Below, one piece after another: positions 11,364 through 22,942 of a stretch of 64,000 nucleotides of DNA. The DNA is taken from positions 25,054,669-25,118,668 of the forward strand of contig CM072805.1 in NCBI GenBank assembly GCA_037013495.1. The letters run 5' to 3'. Numbering within the stretch: position 1 is the stretch's first letter; each line of letters begins with the position of its first letter. Position numbers and translations under genes: made by a program. Below the pieces are notes generated by a model. It saw nothing but the letters and a program-made list of their open reading frames with translations, made no database searches and had not been told where the DNA came from. This DNA is from Hippophae tibetana (Eukaryota > Streptophyta > Magnoliopsida > Rosales > Elaeagnaceae).

Positions 11364-11790
11364 TGTTAGGAAATTTGGATCAAATAGTATAATTATAAAT
11401 TCTCCCTTTCAAGATCCTCCTAGCAGAATATCAAAGAACAGAGAAATAGAAAATATACAACATAAGAATTGTACTGAAAACTTCAAATTGGAGAAAAAAT
11501 CACTTTCGTTGTTAAAAGACAACCAGAGAAAAAATTAATTATGTAGAAAATTGTTACAACCACACTCTCAGTAATTTTCTTATACACCCAAAAGACAAAA
11601 GTAATTACAACCCCAAGAGAATTTTTCCAAAAAATTCTCTCACTCAAAAACTTCTCATACAAATTTTTCTCTATTTTTTTGGATAATTAACAATGAAGAA
11701 ATGAAGCCATATTTATAACGTTCAAGTTCCAATTTCATATGCCAAACATTTCTTCATTTACCAAAATTATGCTACCTAAATTTTCCATTT
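11364..11790 (-). repeat. 5' LTR (U3-truncated) of the minus-strand copia element
   Basis: Matches 9629-10055 nearly end to end, including the TATA box (about 11708-11718), then loses similarity near 11790. About 210 bp of U3 is missing compared with the other LTR. Confidence 0.75.
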
Positions 11791-13539
11791 TTATTGTTTT
11801 GATTATTTTGATCATTGTTATAATAAAAAAAGAATAAATAATTTTTTTTGTCGGATTATTATAAAAATATCATTAAAGTTTAACTTATTATTTTTATACT
11901 ATTAAATTATAAAATTAGGATGGAATTTTTTTATTAATTTAGTACCATTAAAGTTTACAAAAGTTAAAAAAATATCATTGATATATTAATAACTTATCGT
12001 TAACTTCTATTAATTGATTGAATTCGATAGTATTTTTGTAACATTTTATAAAATTTAATGTTATAAAAATAAAAAATAAAAAATAATCGAAAACTTTGTA
12101 TTAATTACAAATTTTAATAGTTTAAAAGTAATATAACAAAATTCAGTTATATTTTATAAATATCTTTAAAGTTGGATAATAGAAACATTTATTTATTTTA
12201 ATAAAAATGTATAAAATATCTATTTTATTATTAGTATTACTTATATATTAATAATAATATTATTATTAAATAAAGTTGGTTTTAGGGAATTATTTTTATA
12301 AAAATCACAATTTAAATTTTGAAAATATCTTGACTTTTTTGAAAAACGAGATTCGTATTATCTATAACATACTTTTCTCATGCCCTGCGAAACACAGGCA
12401 CAATTTTCTGCAATAGACTATATACCATCACCACTTATTCGTATGCATAATGCATTCATGTTAATAACTGTTCAGACGTAGTTACCCTATCCGCAGAGTC
12501 TTACTCACAAGTCATGCAATACTCATGATGGATGAGTAAAGGGAAAAAAAAAAAGAACTTAAGGTTTGGACTTTGAAATATAAATTTAAAATAACAATAA
12601 CTATATATTATAATTAATTTTTTTATTAATTATAGTTAGTAATATATGTTCAATTTTAATTATTAATAATATTATATTATATTATTTAAAATTAATTTTA
12701 AATTTAAGATATATAAATTTTTATTTTAAAATTAAATATTATTATATATCAAAATTATAACTAATATTTAATTTTAAATTTTCTATAACTTTATCTTTGA
12801 ATTTATGTTTGAATATATAGTAAATCTGGAATAAGTCCAAAAGTTACTAAAAAGAAAAAAAGAGCAGCTTTATCTGATGGGACAAGTAACATGTCACTTT
12901 GGTGACACGAACCCCATGCACGCTTCTCTTTGTTCAGAAGCCAGGAAGGCTTTTTTAGCTTTTCATTGCAGTGCATAGCTTTTATTACATGTATATAAGT
13001 GGTTTGCTGTTATTGCTTTGCCCATTTCACGACACTATATTCACTTGCCAAAAATAGTAAACTTAAATAGTTTAACTGTTCATTGACTCTTTGATTTTAC
13101 CTTACAAAATCCAAAGTATAAACCTCTCTCTGGTTCACAAGTGAATGCATGTTTCAACAGTATTTGTTTCTTAATTTTTTGTTTTGTTTTTATTATTTGA
13201 AAATATATTGTAGTTTAGATTTCTATATATTGTTATGTTTTTCCCCTAATTAATCTAAATTTGTTACAAACTTACTAATTATATTATTAAATTATATCAT
13301 ATTAAAAACATGTTATATATATATATATATGATGTGACACATTTTTTACTTGAACAATATCGAGAAAAAATTGTGTCACATGATACAACTCAATGAAATT
13401 AGAAATTCAGTTGAGAACTTAAAATATTTTATTTTTCAAAAGTTCTATCCATATGATACAATATTTTTGAAGGGACACAAATGTATTAAGTTGTATAAGT
13501 AAATTTTTTTTTATCATAAATATAGTTAATATTATCCAA
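11791..13539. other. Spacer, no gene recognised
   Basis: Mostly AT-rich. Two islands of more balanced composition stand out, at about 12375-12545 and 12885-13110. The second has an inverted TGTCAC/GTGACA with a 4-nt spacer (near 12893) and a TATATAAG word near 12994. No open frame supports a protein. Confidence 0.45.
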
Positions 13540-13712
13540 AATAATACTCTTATTGTTATATATATATGTGTTATAGTTAATTATATACTTAGATAATTTT
13601 ACTTGTATCTTCGATCTTAATGATTAAAATTTCTTATTTTGTTGAAAAAAACATTTTTCATTTCATTCACCCCTCAATCCAACGGCATAGAAAACCAAAA
13701 GTATACCATAAG
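13540..13712. repeat. Diverged direct repeat, copy 1
   Basis: About 170 bp from ATAATACTCTTATTG through AACCAAAAGTATACCATA, matching 14305-14475 at reduced identity, including the ordered words TACTTAGATAATT, TATCTTCGA, CACCCCTCAA and AGAAAACCAAAA. Nature unknown. Confidence 0.75.
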
Positions 13713-13787
13713 AGTTGAGATGGGTAGCTGCTGAGTAACTAATTTAATTTTTATTATTAAACTTATTTAAATTATTCAAACATTTAG

Positions 13788-13950
13788 ATCTAATAATTAT
13801 TTTAATTTCTAATTTCTAATTTTTGAATTTTTGAATTAAATTTTCAATTTCAAAATATTATAAAAAATAAAAATTATTTGATAATCAATTTTTAGTTTAA
13901 ATTTTAAAAAATAAAAATTGAAAATTAGATTATAATAACTAATTCTATGG
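13788..13950. repeat. AT-rich dispersed repeat, copy 1
   Basis: The core from AATTTCAAAATATTA through AAAAATTGAAAATTAGAT matches 15160-15255. Its ends are loosely inverted and it sits in low-complexity DNA. Possibly an old MITE; weak. Confidence 0.4.
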
Positions 13951-14304
13951 ATAACAATTTGTGTGAATAAGGTGGCTCTAACTCACAAAACTCAAATTGG
14001 TTTAACATTAACTCAATTTAAATTATTTCGAGCCACCAAAGTTAAATCAAACTCGAATCCAAACTAAAAATAAATACAAACGAGGTAGTCTAAATTATTT
14101 CAAATCATTAATTGTATGTTTTTTTAATTAATTGAAATTTTTTATAAATCAAAAATATTTTAATAATTAAAACTTATTAACTCAAATAATATTACATTAA
14201 ACATCAAAAATAAGAAAAATAATATTATAATAACTAGTCATTTGAATAAATGATAAATTAATATTAATAAATATTTTCAATACTATTATCGTAATGATAC
14301 AAAA

Positions 14305-14475
14305 TAATACACACATTGTTGTATATATGTGTTATACTTAATTATGTACTTAGATAATTCTTCATGTATCTTCGACTTTAATAAATAAAATTTCTCATTT
14401 TTTTAAAATACATTTTCCATTTAGTCCACCCCTCAAACCAACAATGCAGAAAACCAAAAAATATACTATATAAGT
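14305..14475. repeat. Diverged direct repeat, copy 2
   Basis: Second copy of the unit at 13540-13712, same orientation, offset about 765 bp. The sequence between the copies is not similar to the unit, so this is not a simple tandem array. Confidence 0.75.
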
Positions 14476-15104
14476 TACGATTCTCAATTTAATATATAGC
14501 CTCTTAAATAACTTAATTAATCAATGTACCATACCTAGCAATTTTTGAGTGCAAACTTCAACCACATTTATTGTAGATGAAGTTACAAAAAAATCCTTAT
14601 TCCTCACCAAACTTACAGGAGCTTAACGACCAATGTTGCTTGGGATCTCATCAAAACCTCAGCAACAAACGTCGGTGACCTTATCAGAACTATATTAGTT
14701 AACATTAACGACATCATTATATCCCTAACAACCATGGATGAGCTATATATAAACCTTACATTTCGTTTAAAATGATCTATAAGGTATTATATATTTTTGG
14801 AAGTATATTTAAGAAATTACCTAATTTTAAAAAAATCTGTATGACCTTTTATTAATTATATAAACTGTTAGTCTATTGCAAAATTGGTTCTTTAATTATA
14901 GAATTTTTTAAAAATTGTGTAATACTTTACGTGATGACTGCTAGAAGTGTCAAATGTGTTTATTTATTCAAGTCATGTTAAGTGAGTTATATCTCAACTT
15001 AATTTATTTAATTTTTTAAATTGTGTTAAGTTCATTTATATGTGAATTTAGATGGGTAGCTCATGGATATCTTACTTAATTTTTTTATCGAACATAATTT
15101 AAAT
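14476..15104. other. Spacer with an unrecognised open stretch
   Basis: Between about 14580 and 14774 the plus strand is open for about 65 codons in one frame (reading ..AWDLIKTSATNVGDLIRT..), with base composition less AT-biased than its surroundings. I do not recognise the family and there is no convincing start. The rest is AT-rich without features. Confidence 0.3.
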
Positions 15105-15300
15105 TATGTAATGTTTGATAACCATTTTAGACTATGATTGATAACCATTTTAATTTTTAATTTTTAATTTCAAAATATAATGAAAAATAAAATTTATTTA
15201 ATAACTAATTTATATATAGTTTCAATTTTGAAAAGTAGAAATTGAAAATCGGATATTGCTTATTTGATAATTAGTTTTTAATTTTTAATTTTTAACATTT
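15105..15300. repeat. AT-rich dispersed repeat, copy 2
   Basis: Begins GTTTGATAACCATTTTAG, a word repeated in part 22 bp later, and shares its core with 13788-13950. A similar TTATTTGATAAC start and ..CTATCAAATAA end bracket about 24680-25150. Consistent with an old MITE family; termini not fixed. Confidence 0.4.
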
Positions 15301-15311
15301 TAAGTTTGAAT

Positions 15312-15870
15312 GAGTATAATTTTTTATAAAACACTTGAAATTATATAATATAATTTTTTGTAGAAATTAAACTTCTAAAAATTTCTGATGATATATGAAA
15401 TGATTCGTAATATTTTGTGAGATAATATAATTTATATTTTAAAAATAAGACAAAAATGTTCTACTAATTCTGAATAATCATTAGTAAAATGAGCATAATT
15501 TTATAAAAATAACTTAAAACCACAAATTATAAAATTTATTAGAAACTAAACTTCTACAACTTATATGAAATTATTAAAAAAAAAAATTGAATCAATATAG
15601 TTTATATTTTAAAAATGAGTAAAAATATATTCTTTAGAATTTGAACAATTATTAGTAACATGTGCATAACTTTGCATAAAAAACTTGAAATCATAAAACA
15701 TAAATATTTTTAGAAACTAAACTTCTAGATATTTATAATGATAATGAATCATAATATTTTATGAATTAGTACAATTAATATTTCAAAAATATTTAATAGA
15801 ATATGAACAATATTCAATAAAATGAGCATAATTGCTCTAAAAATATTTAAAAAATTAAAATATAATTGAA
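15312..15870. repeat. Degenerate satellite-like tandem array, unit about 162-179 bp
   Basis: Three full units and part of a fourth. The marker GAG(T/C)ATAA recurs at 15312, 15491, 15662 (GTGCATAA) and 15824, each time followed about 75 bp later by AA(A/T)TAAACTTCTA. The unit length is close to the nucleosome-size monomer of many plant satellites. Copies are well diverged. Confidence 0.7.
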
Positions 15871-17432
15871 ATTTTATAAATTACGAACCTAATTAACCTA
15901 GAAAGGGATGAATAAGTAATTTTTAATTTTTATCAATTTATAATTTAATAACCTAAACAAAACGACTAGACATGAAATCACGTGTAAAAACAAAGTACGA
16001 AAATAAAAGAATAACATACGATATTTTTAGGTGGAAAAAACTTATGCCATAACCATGACCTAAGAGGGAAACCATCGGTCCATCAGATCACCTAACTTTC
16101 TACTATGAAAAAAAATGTTTATGTACAAACTCGGTCTTATGCTATCCTCCTTAGGATATTGCCTCAATGTACCTTACTTATGTTCCCCTGCTCTGTTTTC
16201 ACAATTTTTAATATTAGCATGAGTGGTTTTCATACCAACGTTCCAATAAGCTTCTCGCCAATCAGATACGTTCCTAAATTAACTGCAAAATGGTTAGCAT
16301 AAAAACACAAGTGCCCGTGTGTGTTCTAGAATGGATTTAATAATAAATAATCCTAACTAGATGACTCAAAACATATGTCATTTAAATCAAATCAACTAGC
16401 AAATCTTAGAGCAAAAAGATCGAGCACAAGCTCAATAAAAATAGATTCTTTAAAGATTAATAATTAAATCAAATAATTATAATATGAAAAACATAATTAT
16501 TTGATCTAACAATTCAAGAATAAAAATAAAGAATAAGCTATAAGAATATATGATCAAAATATCCTAAACAAATTAGGCTTATTAATCAATCAAATGTAAC
16601 CATCTATATTTGATAGATTAACTAAAAATATAACAATGTAAAAGAAGAGTAATGTAGAAGTGCAATGTGCTTTAAAGTCCCCCTAAGTTTTATGAATCTT
16701 TAACTTATAAACTAATTAAAAAGGTAATAAAGAAAAAGAAGATTTAAATGAAAAAAAATTTGATTTTTTTTTGAAAATTTCATAAATAGCCATATAAGGT
16801 ATTAAATTCGTTTAATCACAAATGATCACACAACCAATTGAGAACTTATTTTTTTAACTCAATTTTTGATTATCTATTGTATAGATTAGCAAGTAGAGTA
16901 GAAGAGTCACACTTCACACATATAATGACATATTGAAATTTATTTAAAAGTAGTATATATGTTTGAACTCCACAAATATGTCAATTAAGTAATTTATGAT
17001 CAATTAAAAAATCCTCAAAGGAAAAAAATATCACATATCATGTAAAACTATAATCTAGTCTTTAATCTCACAAAATAAAATATACCTATCAAAAGAGGAC
17101 TTAAATTTTTTTTCTTTATTTTATATATGAGGTAAATGATATTATTTTTTTATTTTTTTATAATTATGCATTCAAAGTATAGGATTTATACGTAATCGTT
17201 TTTGCAAGTTCCATCAAACTTAAATTTATTAATTAAATTTGGAAGTTCCTACATGGATTCAATCCAAAAACCTTACTTCTATGATATCATGTAGAAGTTA
17301 TTAGGAAACTAACTATCCTAAAAGCTTAAGCTTAGTGGAGGTGAGTTTAAAAATTTATTTATCCTCTTTAACAACTTTAACTTAGAGAAATTATTGGGAG
17401 GCTCACCCATTAGAGTTGTTTCTCGCAAGAGC
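15871..17432. other. Spacer, no gene recognised
   Basis: AT-rich apart from about 16020-16320, where a 65-codon plus-strand frame (16105-16302) gives no recognisable protein. The stretch before the CACTA element has no repeats I can name. Confidence 0.4.
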
Positions 17433-17851
17433 TAACACTACGCCAAAATCATGCTTTAAAGTTGGTTAGGCAAACTGACTTTAAATGCTCATACTTAAAA
17501 TTTAAAGTTGGTTCACGCGTTGAATCGACTTTAAATTTTGTATTTTTTTTTTACACATTTTACTGATTTTCTACTAAACTCATAATCTTTATTCGATCAC
17601 ATAATAGCATAAAAAACCAAAATATGTTTAAAAAAGTTAAATAATACAAATAATTGAAAATTTTAATATTAATTAATTACTTGAGAATTAAATTTATTGC
17701 AAAAAAAATAATTTATATACAATATATATATATAACTTAAATTACAAATAAAATGATGTCGTCTCTTTTGTCATGGACTTTATGATATTCTCATTTTATT
17801 TCAAGAAGAGAAAGCTTGGTTTGCTTATAATCACCAATATAGTGACCATAA

Positions 17852-18258
17852 AACTAAGTAAGAGATATGAGATGGAGTTTAGGTAAAAAAAAAAAACAAC
17901 TAGTTTATATAACAATCTATTCCTCTAAATACATGAGCACGTAAACATTCATCAAATAAATAGCCAAAACTTCAGAGACACACGAATAGAGGAATTAAAT
18001 CATTATAAAAATTATAATGGTGTTGTTCTATATTATTCAAGATCATAAGATTATTCTCCTGATTTTTTTGTGATGTTATAATTTGAATCATGTATTATAT
18101 CCATTTTTCTCGTAAATCATTAAAAAATTACATATTATAGCTCGACTTGTTTCAACTAAAGAACTATATGTAATTAAGTTCAAAATAAGAATTTAATGTC
18201 ATGAATTCACAAAAAATAACTTATATACGTTAAAAGATTAGTAAAAGAGGTTATCACA
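17852..18258. repeat. Direct duplication of the CACTA gene's 3' exon, outer copy
   Basis: About 390 bp, diverged, matching 18567-18957 from AACTA..AGAGA.ATGAGATG through CTTATATA. It repeats the last exon and 3' flank of the minus-strand gene. The PMD fragment lies between the two copies. Confidence 0.8.
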
Positions 18259-18344
18259 TTGACACCAAAGTGATATAATAATAACCTCATCTATTCAAAA
18301 TCATATTAACACTATATTAATCTTTTGTCTATAAATATGAAACT

Positions 18345-18546
18345 ATCTGAAATCAAGTTGGTATTTTTAATGCTATAATAAGCTTTACATATGAAGTCAA
18401 GTGTAATTCCGATTTGTTACTTGGGTTGGTTGAGTTTTGGTACCCATAAACTAATACTTTTGTATTTCGTTGGGGTGAAACAACAATTACTCTTGATGAT
18501 ATGATGATTCTTGGTGGTTTTCCTATACTTGGTTGGCCAGTGACTA
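18345..18546 (+). pseudogene. Captured plant mobile domain (PMD) fragment
   Basis: Plus-strand reading gives, in one frame, QVGIFNAIISFTYEVKC, then LLLGLVEFWYP, then a stop at 18447-18449, then TNTFVFRWGETTITLDDMM and ILGGFPILG. This order (Ala-Ile plus STY-like start, then E-W, then TNTF..WGE.TITL.D) is the signature of the plant mobile domain found in MAIN/MAIL-type host proteins and also carried by some transposons. Only about 65 residues are kept, so it cannot be functional. Its orientation is opposite to the CACTA gene, and it is bracketed by the 17852 and 18567 duplications. Confidence 0.72.
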
Positions 18547-18566
18547 CCATGATATTTTCATACCAA

Positions 18567-18957
18567 GGAACTAGGCAAGAGAGATGAGATGAAGTTTTGG
18601 CAAAAAACAATTCCATATAACAATTCATTTCTTTAAATACATGTGCACATAAACATCCATCAAACAAGTTGCTCAAACTTCAGACATAGGAATAGAGAAA
18701 TTAAAGCATTATAAAAATTACCATGATGTGGTCATATGCTATTCAAGATCATCAGAATCTTCTCCTAATTCTTCTTGTGATGATATAACTTGAACCATAT
18801 GTTTTGCCTATTTCTCTCGTAAGTCATCAAAAATTTGCGAATCATAACCCGACTTTTTCCAACCAAAAAACTACATGTATTTAAATTCAAAATTAGAATG
18901 TAATATCATGAATTCACAAAAAAATAACTTATATATGTAAAATAGATTACCACATCT
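18567..18957. repeat. Direct duplication of the CACTA gene's 3' exon, inner copy
   Basis: Matches 17852-18258. This copy contains the probable natural end of the minus-strand gene (..EELGEDSDDLE, stop at 18741-18739). Confidence 0.8.
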
Positions 18958-21867
18958 TTAATTGAAATTTTGATATTTGTGATGATTTTGCTCATAAAAT
19001 TCATGACATAGTAACCACACATAACTCCATTTTGTTGTGAAAACTACAAAAAACAAATGTATATGTTTTTTCATATTCGAACATCTTTATTATTCAATAG
19101 TAAAATTAATTAAATTATTAATATTCGCTTGTACATACCATAACTTTGTCCCATATAAGCTTATGAGATTTTTTAAGGGCAATACCTCTACTCTTGTTCC
19201 ACAGCTTCCATGCCCTATCAAAGATTAAAACAATTAGTTTTTTTTATTAAATATTACAAAGAAAAATAGCTAGCTATAACTCTTACATTTCAACAACTTC
19301 TTTTGTATATTTACTAAATTCTATGGAAGTTGAGTCATAATACCAAACATAATTTCCATATAGATCAAAAATTATCAACATCATCCAATGATCTTGGCCT
19401 TGTTAAAACTTTTGTGGCGAAGAGATTATCAACTTTTGATTTTTGTTAAGTATTAATGCTTTATCACATAATTGTTTAGCTCTGATTATTACATCTTTAT
19501 CTTGATATTGATTAAAAAATGAAGAATCATAGAACATTGCTAAATGTGATGAGTGATTAGCTTGAAGTCAATAATAACATGCCCTATATATAAGAATTAT
19601 ATATAAATACTTAGATGATATAAATATAATTATATATGTTCTACATAAATGAAAGTTATTTATCGATTGAGGACTCATCTTGTCCACACTTGAATTATGC
19701 TTAAATCGATCATTTGATATTCAAACAGTTACAATATGCACTCGATCGATATATATGTTTGGCCAATATCTACACTAGAAGAAGTGGCATAGTCCATCCA
19801 TCATTTATGCTAGTTTTGCTTGCAACAATTGTCATCAAAGAACCAAGATTTATGCTAAATTTTATAACATAATCATAACTAAACTTTTTTCATGGCTTCT
19901 TCCTGAATGACTTAGTGCGTGATGATTGCCCACTAGACAGATTTACCATGAGATAGTTGCTTTGTATCTCTTAATTGTGCCGCACTTACTAATTCCGGTA
20001 TAATAGACTAAAGAAGATGTATTATATATGTTAGTAACAATAAAAGAATAATAATATAATATAAGTAGTAAAAAAATGTTATCTTAAGTAAAAAAATAGT
20101 AACATGTCAAAATTTATCACAACTTGACGCGACACCCAAGCCACATATTGTCCAACCGCTTTTTGGAATGTGGTAGCATCAGAAGGCACAGATAGTGGAC
20201 AATTATGGAGCAATAATTGATCAATTACAATTTGCCAATAATTTGGCAAATATTGATTATGAATCATTTGATAATCGCTCAATTGTTATACTATTCCAAT
20301 AGTAACAAAGTCTGTTGATGATGGATGTTTCAAAAAATATTTCATATTCTGTAAAAAAAATTAAGCATTATATATAATAATTAAAATATATAGTAAAACA
20401 AAAAAAATAATAGACTATCTACATAAACTTTAAATCTTAACACAAATGATTCATCAAATAAAGAAGGACTCTCTCGTGGAGTAGCTATTGGAAGGACATT
20501 CTTATCAAAAAATTCATCATGATGTGATGGATGGTAAGAATACATAGATTGCATTGGAGATATTAAACCACTACTTGTTGCATCTACATTTTTGGCATAA
20601 AGAGAGGACCAATATGATGATTATATCTCATACATGATATAGTTTAGGTACCTTGAGATTGCATGGGTGGCATGTCTAGCATGAATAGTTGCATGTCTAG
20701 CATGGATGGTGGCATGAATGACATAGATAGTTGCATGCCTGGCCAATAGGACATGCCCTGATTGTAGTATTCTGCCATATCTGACATTTGTTGTGATTGA
20801 TATGCTTTTAAAGTGACAATCTCACTTAACATTAAGGCCTTAAAGAAGATGAATTCTTCTTCAATTTTACAGTATTTCTCCTTACTGACCATCTGAGGTT
20901 TTTGTTTTGTTGTTTTGGAATGTTAAAAAACTCCATATAACCATCATATTGGCTTCCTCTCCTAACACGATCAGGATGCTCGCATCTCAAAGCATGAAAT
21001 AATACAAAAAATATATAATATATGTAATTAGTTATAAAATAAAAAAGACTTACACAAATGGTTTTCCATATTTTGAAATTTTCAGCATCATCAACCTTAG
21101 TCCAATCATTTATATTGATTGCTATACTTGACTTCACAAGTCTACCAATATAAGATTTCAATTGTTGGCCATTTTCCCCTAATAGATTATTAGTAGCATC
21201 AAATAGAATGGGTACTCTATCATCTAGGTTAAGTGGAACATCAGATATATTTGCCCAACCCTTTCTTTTCAAATTCCCTAATAGATCATTTGGATCTATA
21301 AGCTCTGGTACCCTAGGATCCATGAAATATCTACAAACAACGATGAAATATAAATTAATTGTCAATTTTAAGTCTAAACATATAAACATGCAATAGTTAA
21401 TAGAATAATATAGAACATATATTATGTTCAATCACTTCGAGTCCATTACGAAGAATCATCGCCATCAACTAGATCATCACATACATTAGGTTTTTTGGCA
21501 TCTTCTAAAAGTTTTTTAAAAGTTTCGGGATCATCCTCATGTAGTTCATCTTCAACACCATGAAACATATTTTCTATTTGTACATTATGATAAGATGTAT
21601 ATAATCCACTAACATTCTTATTTATCTCTTCCCTATGAGTATTATCAATATTTTCTCCATGATAATACCAACATTTATAACTCAAAATAATACCACTACG
21701 GATAAGATGATACTTAACTTCGTCAACATCATGAAATCTCTCATTTTTACATTTAATACATGAACATCAAATCATACTAATTTCATCAAGCAAATTCCAA
21801 GAAACTTTCAACTCTAGAAATGTAGTCTTGCTTAATTCTACACTTTTGACATCCAAGATTTGTCTAT
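18739..21867 (-). pseudogene. CACTA-borne gene: transposase-associated domain plus Ulp1-like protease
   Basis: Several exons on the minus strand; splice sites are only partly clear. The first (about 21867-21446) reads DKSWM.., then CSCIKCKNERFHD, VKYHLIRSG and YKCWYYHGEN: the cysteine-rich transposase-associated domain at the N-terminus of CACTA TNP2 proteins. It appears to need a frame correction and an ATA-to-ATG start. Next (21324 to about 21055) comes NGQQLKSYIGRLVKSS..NDWTKV, like plant Ptta/En/Spm transposases. A Met-rich stretch follows (20892-20644). The end is a C48/Ulp1 peptidase: DHWMMLIIFDLYG with catalytic His at 19389-19387, Asp in YYDST near 19335, and Cys in GVMCGYYVM at 19019-19017. 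Ulp1 enzymes cleave SUMO conjugates. The triad is present, but a stop lies just before the His strand, so this copy is probably dead. Confidence 0.72.
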
Positions 21868-22785
21868 TTTATATTAATGACATTAAACATATTAAATATG
21901 TATCCAACCAATATATTTAAGATATTATTATATTTGAATTTCTTAATTATTAAAATATCTATCAAAACATCGTATAAAAATAAATACATAAAAACCAAAC
22001 AAAACAAATATATACACATAAATGTAATTATATGAGATTGATTGTAATTACTAATAATAATATGGCACATCATTTAAGTTGATTTCAAATTTAAGATATA
22101 TAAAACAAAATTTATATAACAATTTTGTGATGATTAATATTCTTTTTAAATAGCTACATTACTTAAAACCTAAATTTTTAATAAGCATTATATTGTTGAA
22201 TCATATCTTTCCCATTTCATATTAATAAAATAAATAAATTAAAAACCAATCTGAAGTCATAGTCATTCTCAACAGAATTATATAAAATAGGTTAAGCGTA
22301 TAAATATATAAATTTATTGTGAATATATTATAGGATTATTTAATTTATTACGGAAATTTATACAAAACATTTATAATAAAAATAATAAAATTTATAATAC
22401 AAAACTTACATAATACAAAACATTATACACATAATATACAAAAAATAAAGAAATATGAATAATAAGTACGTATGATTCATAAAAATACTTAAAAGAGTAA
22501 ATAAAGCGACGAAATGAAGAAAATAAAGAAAAACAGGTATTTTGTAAGTGAGAATATTGGTATAAAAATTTGAGTATTTTGCTCAAAAAAATAGGGAATC
22601 TAGAAGAGAAATTAGAGAGGTAGAAAACATACTAAACGACGTTGGAATTGGTGGTTAGAGGTGACCGAAAAATGAGAAAGAGTGGAGAAGGGAGTGTCGA
22701 TTGGTTTGCTGGTTTTGAGTTTAACAATGCTGGAAAAATACGTTCTGGATGGGGGAGAAAGAAGAGAAAAAGGAAAATAAAAATG

Positions 22786-22862
22786 TGTAGCATCGGTTGA
22801 TGCATAGAACCGACGCTACATCATACATTTAGCTTTGGTTCTACATGTCAACCGATGCTACA
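22786..22862. repeat. Subterminal inverted repeat of the CACTA element
   Basis: TGTAGCATCGGTTGA, 4 nt, TAGAACC on the left (22786 on) is mirrored by GGTTCTA, 4 nt, TCAACCGATGCTACA on the right (to 22862), a stem of about 22 bp around a 20-nt loop. ACCGA(C/T)GCTACA also appears a further time, in direct orientation. Such subterminal motifs are where CACTA transposase typically binds. Confidence 0.75.
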
Positions 22863-22942
22863 ATCTACGTATTTTAAGTTGGGTTTTCAGCAAAAAATGA
22901 CTTTAAATTTTGACTTAAATACCTCCTTTTGTAGTAGTGTAA

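Larger units (their letters stand above)
9629..11790 (-). mobile_element. Decayed Ty1-copia element with one full and one truncated LTR
   Basis: Two direct repeats (from 9629 and from 11364, about 427 bp aligned) flank a tRNA-Met primer-binding site and a decayed gag on the minus strand. Most of pol is gone: only about 350 bp lies between the zinc knuckle (about 10616) and the left LTR. The right LTR stops matching near 11790 while the left continues to about 10268, so the 5' end of the element is truncated. Confidence 0.82.
17436..22939 (-). mobile_element. CACTA (En/Spm) transposon, 5.5 kb, with TAA target duplication
   Basis: The left end is CACTACGCCAAAATC and the inverted right end is CACTACTACAAAAGG, both classic CACTA termini. 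The flanking triplets TAA at 17433-17435 and 22940-22942 form a perfect 3-bp duplication. Subterminal words TTTAAAGTTGGTT and GACTTTAAAT recur at 17455-17545 and 22870-22905. The minus strand carries a transposase-associated/Ulp1-type gene (18739-21867); the plus strand carries a captured PMD fragment. The long TNP2 catalytic core is absent, so the element is non-autonomous. Confidence 0.9.

Noticed and set aside
18353-18676. 107-codon minus-strand open frame
   Set aside because: The plus strand of the same DNA encodes the PMD words; the minus frame has no recognisable protein and covers the duplication edge.
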